Shown here: positions 1 through 8,731 of the stretch, piece by piece
Numbering within the stretch: the first letter of the stretch is position 1
Layout: each line of letters opens with the position of its first letter
Source of the DNA: Candidatus Thorarchaeota archaeon
GTDB lineage: Archaea; Asgardarchaeota; Thorarchaeia; Thorarchaeales; Thorarchaeaceae
Direction of reading: 5' to 3'
NCBI GenBank assembly: GCA_004524445.1
Contig: SDNP01000009.1
Coordinates: forward strand, 1-64,000
DNA length: 64,000 bases
Translations under genes and position numbers: made by a program
Notes under the pieces: model-generated
Told to the model about the DNA's origin: nothing
The model's database searches: none
What the model saw: only the letters and a program-made list of their open reading frames with translations

Positions 1-99
1 AATGGTTGTCCACCCAAACTTTGCCTCTTTCCGCGCCTAAACGGCTGTACCTAAAAACCTGTTCATAACGTCTTGGATTTGCTCAACACATGACGTATT

Positions 100-1194
100 C
101 TACCAATATTTCTTGACAATACTGTGAACGGTTGATATAATCTCCTCGTTGCTGGCTGCTATCTCTTCGTCTTCTAGCCGGTCAATTTGGTCGTCCATTT
201 TCTCCATCTTCATCCCCGAAAGCCCCTCTATTGTAAGCCGAATAGATGGACCCAACAGCATGGGGTTATAGCCCCCTTCAAGCACACTGAAGCTGCCCAA
301 TGCATTCGTCCTGCTCGTGAGGTCATCAATGTATCTTCCAATCTTATAGTAGCTAGACGTATCAAGATTCATGTTGCCCACAGGGTCTGCATAATGTGTA
401 TCAAGTCCTAGTGAAACCGCTATCAAATCGGGAGAAAATACCTCTATCGCTGGAATCACTACTCGTTCAAACGCTCTTGAATAACTGGCATCAGAGGCTC
501 CCTCAAGCAGAGGAATATTCACATTCGTTCCTAGTCCCTCGCCATAGCCAATTTCGTCGTAGTGTCCCACTCCGAACATCTCATAGTCATATTCATGTAT
601 TCCAATGTACTGGACATGTGGGTCTGCATAGAAGATTTCTGAAGTTCCGTTTCCAAAGTGATCGTCAGTATCAATGATGCTCACCTTTTTCACATGTTCT
701 GATTGTTGTGCCTTTCTTATTGCTATAGCGATATTATTGAAGTAACAGAGTCCCGATGGAGTTGATTTGGATGCATGATGGCCTGGAGGGCGCATTATGG
801 ACAATGTGTGTTTGAATTTGTTGTTCACGACAAGCTCTGCTGCATATTCAGCTCCTCCTACAGCTAGCAAGGCACTATTGAGAAGCCCTGGGCTGGCGTA
901 AGCGGATTCCCCAAGAACACCGCTTCCTAGATCCGATAGCAATCTAACCGAATCCAATAGATAGGGTGAATGAACGGACAATATATCTTCGAATGATGCC
1001 TTAGGAGCCCGCTTATTGGTGAGTTTTTCCAAATATCCGACCTTCCGCAGATACTCAACAATCATTTGGGTGCGTATTGGTGCCTCAAATGACTCAAGAT
1101 GAGGTCGAGGAAAAGGTGGAATATGGTCCCCTGACTTTGGATGTGTGATGATTGCTAGTTCGTTGAATGCCACAATATCAATTCTCCTTCGCAT
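100..1194 (-). CDS. Histone deacetylase/acetylpolyamine amidohydrolase family protein
   Basis: A 364-residue zinc hydrolase of the arginase/deacetylase fold. Visible signatures are RPPGHHA (about residues 135-141, the catalytic His pair), the metal-binding stretch DTDDHFGNGT (Asp177 and His179), the third metal ligand Asp265 in GLDTHYADP, and the late LEGGY motif with the catalytic Tyr near 309. Family members remove acetyl groups from lysines or polyamines; the real substrate here cannot be read from sequence. The ATG overlaps the TAA stop of the upstream CCA-adding enzyme gene (TAATG), so the two are very likely co-transcribed and translationally coupled. Length is normal for prokaryotic HDAC-like proteins. 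Confidence 0.9.
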   Translation of the reverse strand: MRRRIDIVAFNELAIITHPKSGDHIPPFPRPHLESFEAPIRTQMIVEYLRKVGYLEKLTNKRAPKASFEDILSVHSPYLLDSVRLLSDLGSGVLGESAYASPGLLNSALLAVGGAEYAAELVVNNKFKHTLSIMRPPGHHASKSTPSGLCYFNNIAIAIRKAQQSEHVKKVSIIDTDDHFGNGTSEIFYADPHVQYIGIHEYDYEMFGVGHYDEIGYGEGLGTNVNIPLLEGASDASYSRAFERVVIPAIEVFSPDLIAVSLGLDTHYADPVGNMNLDTSSYYKIGRYIDDLTSRTNALGSFSVLEGGYNPMLLGPSIRLTIEGLSGMKMEKMDDQIDRLEDEEIAASNEEIISTVHSIVKKYW

Positions 1195-2663
1195 TATTCG
1201 TTGCTTTCTTCAGCATCATCAAGAGTGAAATTCGTTTCGATTTGTAGGATGTATTTATGCAGCACATTGAGGTTCTTTCTGGACACATCTCCTATCTCAG
1301 GCAATCGACGGAGCTCCTCTGGCATTTTTTCAGAGATACTCGAATCAATCAGATTGGACGCGTTTGTCCATTCTCTTTCCTCTATTGTCCAGACGTATCC
1401 ATCCTTCTCAATGATTCTGTCATGGCTTTCTTTGAAATTGCGAACCGCTTCCGAAAGATGGATGGGCGGTCCCCTTCGCTCATATTTCTTTGAGATATTT
1501 GGAGACTCAACCAGAAAGGCTATCGAGTAAATCGGCTCTTCAAAGTAGACCTCGAAGAGTGCTCTTCCAAACCTCTTCTCACCAGTCCTCTCTTTTTCGA
1601 GCAAGTACTGCAGCTTATTCCCCAGACTGTAAAGCTTGTCACGTAGAATGGTATAATGGACATTTTCATCAGATTTGAATTCAGAAACATGGGCGTGGTT
1701 TTCGATTCTTGATGGTGGAGCAGAAACAGGTATCGGCTTCTCAATCACTTGCTTGATTATGGCCGCGCTGTCCTCTTCTTTGATATCGCCTAATAGTTTC
1801 TCTATTCTCAAGTTGGTCCATTTCACCGTTCTTGAATCGAAACTGGATGCTGCATTCCTATTTGTGTCTGTAGGATCTATTATGATCAAGTGGTCGTCTT
1901 GAAATCCTTCTATCTTCATCAATTCCTCGAGTGTTCTATTTTCGGGATCTAGAGGCATATCTCTCAGGTTCAGAAATCTCACGATAGCTGGAATTAAGCC
2001 ACCCGAAAAAATTGACAATACTTCTATTGTGAATCCTGTTATCCCCATCCGACCTATCGCGCATTTGTCTCCGTATCCATACCCTGCTTTCACAAAGGAT
2101 TTGAATATTCTTACATCTTGACGCAGTTTATCATCCAGCTTCTGAGCCACATAGTTAGTATGATGTGGTGTTCTATCAACAGCAGTAATAGGACCACTTT
2201 CCATGATCTCTTGTCTGCTCAAGTCAAAACAGAATACAATATCAATATCCACACCATCAATCTCCCCTGTTAGATAGGGATGTTGAGAATACGCTTTTTG
2301 GATTTGCTCTGCAGAAACCTCCTCAAGAACAGGCTGAAACCAGGTATCTACAAGCCGATCTAAGGTTCTACCAAGCTTTCTATCGCGTTTATCCGAGTCA
2401 AGGGCAAGTGTTTCTTCGTAGTCTGAGGTATCTAAACCAACAAATAAGTCAATATCCGCATCATATCTCAGCTGAGTCTGCTTCTTACCTGTGGATCCTT
2501 GTGGCTCTATAAAGGCATAATTGACATCAAGAATGTCTGCCCGGTTTCTCAGTAGGCGACATAATTGCTCTATAATCCTTTTTTGAAGTTCGATTTCTTT
2601 TTTGGTTGGCACTAGGAGGTCAAGCATTTTCTCTCTGATTCCGGGTGCAATCTCTAATGCCAT
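1194..2663 (-). CDS. cca: CCA-adding enzyme (tRNA nucleotidyltransferase, archaeal class I)
   Basis: Adds or repairs the 3' CCA end of tRNAs from CTP and ATP. The class I nucleotidyltransferase core is seen as a PQGSTGKKTQ-like region (GSTGKK) followed by YDADIDLFVGLD, which supplies two catalytic carboxylates, with a further acidic strand GVDIDIVFCFD. A second block, KCAIGRMGITGFTIEVL, fits the archaeal CCA central domain. The frame is open to a more upstream ATG at 2750, but archaeal family members begin close to the ATG at 2663 (MALEIAPGIREK), giving 489 residues. The one tRNA in this window already encodes CCA, so the enzyme may act mainly in repair or on other tRNAs. Confidence 0.9.
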   Translation of the reverse strand: MALEIAPGIREKMLDLLVPTKKEIELQKRIIEQLCRLLRNRADILDVNYAFIEPQGSTGKKQTQLRYDADIDLFVGLDTSDYEETLALDSDKRDRKLGRTLDRLVDTWFQPVLEEVSAEQIQKAYSQHPYLTGEIDGVDIDIVFCFDLSRQEIMESGPITAVDRTPHHTNYVAQKLDDKLRQDVRIFKSFVKAGYGYGDKCAIGRMGITGFTIEVLSIFSGGLIPAIVRFLNLRDMPLDPENRTLEELMKIEGFQDDHLIIIDPTDTNRNAASSFDSRTVKWTNLRIEKLLGDIKEEDSAAIIKQVIEKPIPVSAPPSRIENHAHVSEFKSDENVHYTILRDKLYSLGNKLQYLLEKERTGEKRFGRALFEVYFEEPIYSIAFLVESPNISKKYERRGPPIHLSEAVRNFKESHDRIIEKDGYVWTIEEREWTNASNLIDSSISEKMPEELRRLPEIGDVSRKNLNVLHKYILQIETNFTLDDAEESNE

Positions 2664-2825
2664 ATTCCGACTGTCCTGATTTCTTGAATGAATCTGATGA
2701 ATTTCTAAGTAAGGATGGAATGGATTGAAGTTTTCTACACCTAAATCCATTCATCTTAATATGTAGACTTCCCATACAAAGATGCATAATTATGAACTTG
2801 AATTCACCTAAGGAGATTGCTATTA

Positions 2826-3323
2826 TTGACACAAATAACTCCTATTGCCATCACAATTCTGCAACATCCTGAAGGATTTCTATTCATCAAAAGAAGAAAA
2901 GCTCCTTATGAGGGCTTGTGGGCACTTGTGGGTGGAAAAATTGCGATGGGCGAGCATATACCTTCTGCTGCGGAAAGAGAAGTCATGGAAGAAACATCCT
3001 CACAATCCCTTACGGATTATAGATTGCATGCCATTGTATCGGAGAGGTTGATTGATACCTACGGCTTGTTGAGCGGGCATTTCCTCATGTTTCTCGGAAG
3101 TGCAAAAATTCTTGATTTCAAGGATTCAAATAGGGAGGGTGATTTGGCCGTATTTACAATGGATGCAGTACGAGAGAACTCAGCCGCGTTTCTCCCCTCC
3201 GATCTAGAAATGTTTCAGCGGTTTGTATCACATGAAGACAAGGCGATTGAATATCACGAAGCAGAGCTAGTCTACACTGGCGGAGGTTATGACCTGAACT
3301 ACTACAGAGATGATATTCTGTGA
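2826..3323 (+). CDS. Nudix hydrolase
   Basis: A 165-residue Nudix protein that would hydrolyse a nucleoside diphosphate linked to another group. The Nudix box runs GKIAMGEHIPSAAEREVMEE, matching Gx5Ex7REUxEE, although the usual glycine after EE is replaced by Ser (EETSS). The start is taken as TTG at 2826 because AGGAG at 2811-2815 is 10 bases upstream; a TTG at 2817 is in the same frame but sits too close to that site. Its TGA stop overlaps the GTG start of the next gene (GTGA), so the two form an operon. Substrate is unknown. Confidence 0.85.
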   Translation: MTQITPIAITILQHPEGFLFIKRRKAPYEGLWALVGGKIAMGEHIPSAAEREVMEETSSQSLTDYRLHAIVSERLIDTYGLLSGHFLMFLGSAKILDFKDSNREGDLAVFTMDAVRENSAAFLPSDLEMFQRFVSHEDKAIEYHEAELVYTGGGYDLNYYRDDIL

Positions 3324-4330
3324 AAATCGGTTCAATTGAAGTTACGCCAGTTGCTGCAGAGAGCATGGGCGTGCGCTCACTCAGTACCTTCATCAAAACT
3401 CCGGATGTTTCTATACTGCTCGATCCCTCCGCCGCTTTAGCAATGCGAATGTCGTTGGAACCTCATCCACAGGAGTATATTGCACTCTATCAAGCCCTAA
3501 TCGAGATCCTTGAATATTCTGAGAGGGCTGATATCATCACGATATCCCATTATCATTATGATCATGTCCGCCCATCTTTGGAAAACTATAGATACAATTT
3601 CAGTAGTCCGGAGAACTTCCAAGCAACGTTTCGTGACAAACGAATTATCGCCAAAGACAACCGCGATAACATCAACCCCTCTCAGAGACGGCGAGGGTAT
3701 TATTTCGAAAAGGATGTGGGAGATATTGCTAAGAGCATTTCTTGGGCTGACGGTGAAACCCACCAAATTGGTGACACAACGATAAGATTTACTGAAGCGA
3801 TTCCGCATGGGCCGGAAGGAATATTTCTTGGCTTCGTTATTTCTACTCTCATAGAATACGATGGTCAAAAGGTTCTCTTTGCTCCTGATGTACAAGGCCC
3901 GGTTTCTCGAAACACGCTTTCACTTTTCCTTTCACTAGCACCTGATTTTCTTCTAGTAGGCGGCCCTCCAATCTACATCAACAAATTCTCCAAGAAGGAT
4001 AGAAGAAACGCGTTATTTTCGGCCACTACGCTTGCAACATCCACCAATGTGATGGTAATTGATCATCATCTGCAGAGATCAAAAGAGTGGGAGAAATGGT
4101 TGGCACCAGTGATGAGAGCAGCTAGGGCGGCAGAAAACCGGGTTCTCACAGCTGCCGAGGTCAGAGGACAGGACAATCGATGTCTGGAAGCCCAAAGAAT
4201 CCAGCTCTATGAAATCGACCCCCCCTCTATGGATTTCATTGCATGGACAGATGCGACAGAGAAGTATAAGATGACTGAACCGCCCCCCATTCCTGAAATC
4301 GACTACTCTAAACTTGGTGGTACATCGTAG
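3320..4330 (+). CDS. UPF0282-family metallo-beta-lactamase-fold hydrolase
   Basis: A 336-residue archaeal metallo-hydrolase. The HYHYDH motif (His77, His79, Asp81, His82) is the HxHxDH zinc site of the metallo-beta-lactamase fold, and IDHHLQRS near the C-terminus resembles the late His-containing motif. The opening (IEVTPVAAESMGVRSLSTFI and LLDPSAAL) matches what I recall of the archaeal UPF0282 family, whose function is not established. It starts at GTG 3320 inside the stop of the Nudix gene. The operon context links it to nucleotide hydrolysis only by association. Confidence 0.8.
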   Translation: MKIGSIEVTPVAAESMGVRSLSTFIKTPDVSILLDPSAALAMRMSLEPHPQEYIALYQALIEILEYSERADIITISHYHYDHVRPSLENYRYNFSSPENFQATFRDKRIIAKDNRDNINPSQRRRGYYFEKDVGDIAKSISWADGETHQIGDTTIRFTEAIPHGPEGIFLGFVISTLIEYDGQKVLFAPDVQGPVSRNTLSLFLSLAPDFLLVGGPPIYINKFSKKDRRNALFSATTLATSTNVMVIDHHLQRSKEWEKWLAPVMRAARAAENRVLTAAEVRGQDNRCLEAQRIQLYEIDPPSMDFIAWTDATEKYKMTEPPPIPEIDYSKLGGTS

Positions 4331-4369
4331 CTTAGTTTTTACTAAGTAGTTACGAACCTGTAATTGACA

Positions 4370-4645
4370 ATGAACACTCCGCATGACGTAATCGAACGCA
4401 GGATTGACACCAGTCAGACCAAATATCTGTTGGGAGAACTTGGCATCCAGACTCTTGCCCTTATAAACGAGGGCTGCAGTTCTGACGATGAACTCAAGTT
4501 TCTGAGCACTATCTCCCAGTCATGTCTAGACGTAAAGATACCGTTACTCTCTACATTAGGTTTGATTGAGAGGAGTGAGAGCGGATATGTTGTCGTTGAA
4601 CGTGGAAAGAACTTCTTGAGTGAGGTCAGAGGATGGCAGGCATAA
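4370..4645 (+). CDS. Small helix-turn-helix-like protein, function unknown
   Basis: A 91-residue protein starting at ATG 4370 (an in-frame TTG lies at 4364). The pattern of short helices followed by LSTLGLIERSESGYVVVERG looks like the recognition helix and beta-wing of a winged helix, so it may be a small DNA-binding or protein-binding wHTH protein. It overlaps the next gene by 13 bases and heads a three-gene run (4370-5620). I do not recognise a specific family. Confidence 0.6.
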   Translation: MNTPHDVIERRIDTSQTKYLLGELGIQTLALINEGCSSDDELKFLSTISQSCLDVKIPLLSTLGLIERSESGYVVVERGKNFLSEVRGWQA

Positions 4646-5070
4646 GGCGCCTAACGAAGGGTACTATCTCCGAAATAGACGAAGGCTCCATATCTATCTC
4701 AGACCATATGAAAGAATTAAAAATCGAGAAAGGAACCCGGATGTTACTCATAAGTTCAAAGAGCAACTTCATCCGCGTCATACCTATAGGAGAAGGAATT
4801 CCTTCTCTTCTTAGGGTTTCCTTAAGTTTGAATCTCTTTGCGAAATCAGCGAAAGTTTTGTACACTCATATAAAAGACGAGGGTCTGAATATTATCCATT
4901 CAACAGGATTTTGTCCATTGGAGGAATATTGCGTTTGGGAGGGATATTTCCTCCTTAGCAGTTCAGATGAGCTATCTCACCTGATTGATTGGTTTAACAA
5001 ACAAGAGGGTGTTCTAAATACTGAAGTAGAATCACTCCAAGAACAGCCTGATGAGTCCCTAAAATGGTGA
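4633..5070 (+). CDS. Unknown protein with AbrB-like N-terminus and alpha/beta C-terminus
   Basis: 145 residues. The first 55 (RLTKGTISEIDEGSISISDH, then IEKGTRMLLISSKSNFIRVI) have the strand pattern and KGTRMLL phrase seen in swapped-hairpin AbrB/SpoVT or small beta-barrel domains. The rest alternates strands and helices (AKVLYTHIKDEGLNIIHSTG, VWEGYFLLSSSDELSHLIDW) in a way that resembles an ACT-like ligand-binding fold. This is fold-level pattern reading only. GAGGT at 4621-4625 is a plausible ribosome site. It sits in a tight run with the genes at 4370 and 5078. Confidence 0.6.
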   Translation: MAGIRRLTKGTISEIDEGSISISDHMKELKIEKGTRMLLISSKSNFIRVIPIGEGIPSLLRVSLSLNLFAKSAKVLYTHIKDEGLNIIHSTGFCPLEEYCVWEGYFLLSSSDELSHLIDWFNKQEGVLNTEVESLQEQPDESLKW

Positions 5071-5077
5071 AATAGAA

Positions 5078-5620
5078 ATGGTAGAGAGTGAATCGGACTC
5101 CACTAGGTCGCTGCTCAAGCGATTCAAGCGTGCAGCGAAAGAGGCTGAGGACTCTCTGTTAACCGAAGAATTTCAAAAGGCTATGGCGCTCTATTATGAT
5201 GCAAGCCAAACCGCCGATGAAATGACTGAACGGTTTCTCACTCTTTTGGTCAAGACCTCGCCTAGCAACGCGTATAGAACCGTACTTGTTGAGTTGCTTA
5301 GCTGGCGCTTACGTTATTACACTGCGCAATATGATTATCACCTCGCCGTGGCGCAGACGCTCTCTGGTTTACCTCGAGAAGAATGGGTCGCCCGCGTTGA
5401 AACAATACTAGTACTTTCCCAAAGCCTTGTCGGAAAACTAATCCCAATAATGAGAGAAACAGAAGAGCCCAGCCTATACAACAGAATTCAAAGCTTGCTG
5501 AATGATTGGGTAAGAGGGATTCGAAATTTGGTCAACAATCTTCAAAGCTGGGAGATGGCTAGTGCACAAGCTGCCCAAGTTTTGGAATGGGCTCTCGATA
5601 ATGAATTAGAGGCTGAATAG
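5078..5620 (+). CDS. All-helical protein of unknown function
   Basis: 180 residues, predicted almost entirely helical, with amphipathic repeats such as SLLTEEFQKAMALYYDASQT that look like TPR-type helices and a longer pair, VELLSWRLRYYTAQYDYHLA. No catalytic motif, signal peptide or membrane segment is seen. It follows the gene at 4633 by 7 bases and is the last of the small plus-strand operon. It may be a scaffold or binding partner for the two proteins before it. Confidence 0.6.
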   Translation: MVESESDSTRSLLKRFKRAAKEAEDSLLTEEFQKAMALYYDASQTADEMTERFLTLLVKTSPSNAYRTVLVELLSWRLRYYTAQYDYHLAVAQTLSGLPREEWVARVETILVLSQSLVGKLIPIMRETEEPSLYNRIQSLLNDWVRGIRNLVNNLQSWEMASAQAAQVLEWALDNELEAE

Positions 5621-5656
5621 AGTTGAGGAAAAATCCCGGCAGACTTTAGAATGAGT

Positions 5657-5872
5657 TTATCCTTTGGAATGAGCATCAACAGCAGCCACAGCAACTTCCG
5701 TGTCTGCTAATTGGTAGTGACTGTCAACATAACAAATCAGATAATGATCTTTGTGCTTGATTACTATGGGGGCGGGAAATCGCTTAACTTCCTTTAGTTG
5801 CTTAACTGGCAACTTAAAGTAGATAGTCTCCTTGGTTATCGGGTCCTGAAGCCATTTCAGCTCATCAGCCAT
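5657..5872 (-). CDS. Small conserved-looking hypothetical protein
   Basis: A 71-residue soluble protein, mostly beta (FPAPIVIKHKDHYLICYVDS). The start is set at ATG 5872 because the minus strand has AGGTGGT a few bases upstream; an in-frame GTG lies at 5881. It stands alone, facing the gene that ends at 5620. I do not recognise the family. Coding character is supported by a ribosome site and well-balanced residue use, not by homology. Confidence 0.45.
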   Translation of the reverse strand: MADELKWLQDPITKETIYFKLPVKQLKEVKRFPAPIVIKHKDHYLICYVDSHYQLADTEVAVAAVDAHSKG

Positions 5873-6059
5873 GAATACCACCTAATCTAAGCCGCTTGTA
5901 CAAGTTGTCAGTGAATGCAATCGCACTAAAAACGTTTTCCAGTGGGAATATGAACACCAATCCTCGACCACGTCTGTTGATAAGATGTTATTGAGGTCGG
6001 CTGATTGTTTAATCTATCTATCGCTTAAAGAGAAGAATCTAGGTGACTTATGACCCTCT

Positions 6060-6722
6060 CTAATCCTCCAAATCGATATCCCATGCACCAGGATCATCAA
6101 GGTCTCTACTTAGAATTGGCCCTTTCCTTCTTGTCAGGTCAGTGATGTCAATTCTGTCTGGGTCGACAACGATTTCGAGTGAAGTATGGTCTATGTATGC
6201 TGGAATGTATCCTTTTCTTATGCCTCTCTCAACCAGCGTCTGAATCCGATCCAGTGACATACCTGTACTCTCTGATAGGCTCGAGAGAGACAGCACAGTT
6301 TCGGATTCTAATGATGATCTTACAAAACCTACAAGTGCAAAGAAGAAGACCTCCTTGACTCGATCCATTTGCTTTCTATCCAAGACGCGCGCTAATGCTG
6401 CTCGAATGTACATATCCGCATCGCCAAAATGGTACTCAGTCAGCATCAGAGCGAGATTAATGAGTTCTTTTGAGGAACCACGAGCTCCCGCCGCTCCAGC
6501 ATGCAACAGGTGTCTTGCAAAATCGAGGTCTCCGCCCAATATTGCGCAAAATGCACCATAAATCAAATGTATTGGCTTCTTGCTCTTCTCAGCAGCATAG
6601 ACATACGCTTCTGACGCGATTTGATTATCAATCTCGAATTTATCATGTTCGCCCTGTGCCATCCATGCATTGGACGCTTGTACCATCAAATCCGATGCTC
6701 TGGTATACTGATGGCATAGCAT
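6060..6722 (-). CDS. TPR-like protein with C-terminal winged helix (N-terminus uncertain)
   Basis: At least 220 residues. The first two thirds are helical hairpins of TPR type (ASEAYVYAAEKSKKPIHLIY, LINLALMLTEYHFGDADMYI). The C-terminal part, SLSSLSESTGMSLDRIQTLV followed by RGYI-like and LEIVV strands, resembles the winged helix that closes PCI-type repeat proteins. The first ATG in frame is at 6722, but the frame stays open to 6929 and the extra codons encode another TPR-like helix pair (SAAAECWLRWEFFSRAAEAF). No ATG, GTG or TTG occurs in that stretch, so the true start is either a rare codon or lost by a sequencing or frameshift error. Confidence 0.65.
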   Translation of the reverse strand: MLCHQYTRASDLMVQASNAWMAQGEHDKFEIDNQIASEAYVYAAEKSKKPIHLIYGAFCAILGGDLDFARHLLHAGAAGARGSSKELINLALMLTEYHFGDADMYIRAALARVLDRKQMDRVKEVFFFALVGFVRSSLESETVLSLSSLSESTGMSLDRIQTLVERGIRKGYIPAYIDHTSLEIVVDPDRIDITDLTRRKGPILSRDLDDPGAWDIDLED

Positions 6723-6987
6723 TGCGTGTTCGTATGCCCGTTCAAAAGCTTCAGCAGCTCTGGAGAAGAATTCCCAGCGAAGCCAACATTCAGCTGCTGC
6801 GCTGAAGAGATCGGTTGCTTCATCATTGCAACCTTCTCTAGCTTTTTCCTCTGCGGTGTCAGTCTTTTCTTGACAGTCAGAAGTTTGCGTCCTAGAAACC
6901 TCCTCATCACTAGTCAGGAGGCAAATGGTCTAAAGCTTTGTGACTTATTCACTCTGTACATATGATAGTACTCTCGGGTACGCCATT

Positions 6988-7680
6988 CTACCCTTGACGA
7001 ATCACACCGTCTTTCATTCTCAGAGTCTTTTTTGCGAACTTCGTCAGGCTCTCATCATGGGTGACTAGAACTACTGTCATTCCTTTCTCCTTATTCAGTC
7101 TGGCAATTATCTTCATGATATTCTCGCCAGTCTTTGAGTCGAGATTGCCAGTTGGTTCATCGCAGAATAGGATTGGCGGGCTATTAACCAGAGCTCGGGC
7201 AATTGCAACTCTCTGCTGTTCTCCACCACTCAGCTGCAGTGGTCTATGGTCTCTTCTCTCCAGCATATCTACCTCTCGGAGAACCTTTAGCGTCATAGAC
7301 TCCTGTTTCTGCTTTGAGAGCTCTTCGATTGGCCACAATACTGCTTCAACGTTCTCGTATGACGTCAGGTCTTCAATCAACAGAAATGACTGAAACACGA
7401 ACCCAATTTTCTGGGCTCGTACCTTGGGAAGGTCTCGCTCGCTAATGAGCGTTACATCGACTCCATCAAGGAGAATTCTCCCACTAGTGGGCTGCTCGAG
7501 GCCGGCCATGACATGTAATAGCGTACTCTTGCCACACCCTGAAACACCGACAACAGCTACGAAGTCTCCTGCTTGAATCTCAAGGTCGACATCCTTCAGG
7601 GCCGCAACAGTATTCTTTCCACTGCCATATTCCTTGTTGACATTTTCGAGCCTGATTATTGGATTTGTCATTCTATTCAT
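6988..7680 (-). CDS. ABC transporter ATP-binding protein, MacB/LolD-type
   Basis: A complete 230-residue ABC ATPase. Walker A is GVSGCGKST (from residue 45), the signature is LSGGEQQR (150-157), Walker B is ILFCDEP (170-176), and the switch His is in VLVTHDES. The spacing and the phrases FVFQSFLLIEDLT and EPTGNLDS are those of the LolD/MacB/FtsE group, which drives lipoprotein or peptide extraction and works with FtsX-like permeases. Its ATG overlaps the TGA of the permease gene upstream (ATGA), so the pair is one operon and probably one transporter. Confidence 0.93.
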   Translation of the reverse strand: MNRMTNPIIRLENVNKEYGSGKNTVAALKDVDLEIQAGDFVAVVGVSGCGKSTLLHVMAGLEQPTSGRILLDGVDVTLISERDLPKVRAQKIGFVFQSFLLIEDLTSYENVEAVLWPIEELSKQKQESMTLKVLREVDMLERRDHRPLQLSGGEQQRVAIARALVNSPPILFCDEPTGNLDSKTGENIMKIIARLNKEKGMTVVLVTHDESLTKFAKKTLRMKDGVIRQG

Positions 7681-8195
7681 TCCTCCCTCAGAGCCTGCAT
7701 AGGCGGAATTCTCATGGCTCTCAGTTGAGCCAAAACTAGCCCTGGAATCTGCAACACTACAATGTAGAAGAGAGTAACTCCCATGGCACCTGCCTCAACA
7801 GAAACCAGTTCCTTGAGTTGCTCTAAGAAAGATGAGCCAACTGCTCCAAAATAGGCTGCAAGGCCAAGTATTTCCACACTCACTTGGAAGACGACCAAGA
7901 ATGCAGACACTGATACTAGTACCACCTCACCGACCAGTAATAGCAAGACCTCCGCGTTGCTCCATGATACACATTTCAAAATGGCAATATCTCGACGACG
8001 AAATTGTGCTATTAGAATGGCATAAGCTGTTGCAACAATGAATGCCATTACAATGCTTGGGATCCCAAGAATCGGAACCGTCAGACCCTTTGCAACCCAA
8101 ACGAACAGTATGGCATACACTACAATAAAGAAGAAGACTCGCTTTTTGGCGCGGAAAGCGAATTTCATGCTCTTTAACAAGATTCTCCAATTCAA
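7677..8195 (-). CDS. Minimal FtsX-like ABC permease
   Basis: 172 residues with four predicted membrane helices and no large extracytoplasmic domain. RRRDIAILKCVSWSNAEVLL matches the cytoplasmic coupling segment of FtsX/MacB permeases (RRREIGILRAxG...), and the end, RAMRIPPMQALREE, matches the terminal PxxALR of that family. Start chosen at TTG 8195 because GGAGGT lies 7 bases upstream on the minus strand; the frame is open to 8237. It is shorter than normal MacB (over 300 residues) because the periplasmic module is missing, so it represents a single stripped FtsX core paired with the ATPase at 6988. Confidence 0.75.
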   Translation of the reverse strand: MNWRILLKSMKFAFRAKKRVFFFIVVYAILFVWVAKGLTVPILGIPSIVMAFIVATAYAILIAQFRRRDIAILKCVSWSNAEVLLLLVGEVVLVSVSAFLVVFQVSVEILGLAAYFGAVGSSFLEQLKELVSVEAGAMGVTLFYIVVLQIPGLVLAQLRAMRIPPMQALREE

Positions 8196-8274
8196 GTTTT
8201 CTACCTCCAGCGTGACTATAATGCAGAAAGTCTGCATTCTTAATTGTCTTTCGTATATCTAGCCTACGATGAAA

Positions 8275-8478
8275 TCAAGCATCTGAGGGCTCGCTTGCCG
8301 TTTCAGTACTCGGAGCAAGCTTAACAGGCATCCCCTCATTATTCCATAACTCCTTCATAAGAAGATCCCTGATAGCGACACGTATCGCCTCGCTTCTCGA
8401 TGGATACATTCCCGCCTCAACTAGTCTATCCAATCCATTGACGTAGATGTCGCTCATCTTGACTGTAATCAGTTCCAC
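8275..8478 (-). CDS. Ribbon-helix-helix (CopG/NikR-like) DNA-binding protein
   Basis: 67 residues from GTG 8478, set by a GGGAGG site (plus-strand CCTCCC at 8486-8491) 7 bases upstream. The core has the RHH plan: a strand ELITVKMSD, then helix VNGLDRLVEAGMYPSRSEAI and helix RVAIRDLLMKEL. The phrase YPSRSEAIRxAIRDLL is typical of archaeal CopG-like repressors. It probably binds DNA as a dimer. It sits just upstream of the permease/ATPase operon on the same strand, about 80 bases away, so it may regulate that transporter; this is inference from position. Confidence 0.8.
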   Translation of the reverse strand: MELITVKMSDIYVNGLDRLVEAGMYPSRSEAIRVAIRDLLMKELWNNEGMPVKLAPSTETASEPSDA

Positions 8479-8731
8479 ATGAAGGCCTCCCGGCAGTAGG
8501 TTCCTTTTTGGGCTAAGGATATAATTTCTTCGCGTATACACCGTTGGGCTACTACCCATGGCGCCACCCGGTTTATATCTCTCAAGAATGCTAGGGTATT
8601 CAACCCGATAAAGGCTAAATATACATCATCAGAGATAACACATGATATGGTAGTGCTCTCACCCAAAGCCATCTGATGAATGAAAAACACTCATAATGGG
8701 TACATGATACAGGTGGGGATCACTAACGTGA

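Noticed and set aside
6686..6910. 74-residue basic open frame overlapping the TPR gene start
   Set aside because: The competing frame carries clear TPR helices across the same bases; this one has no pattern.
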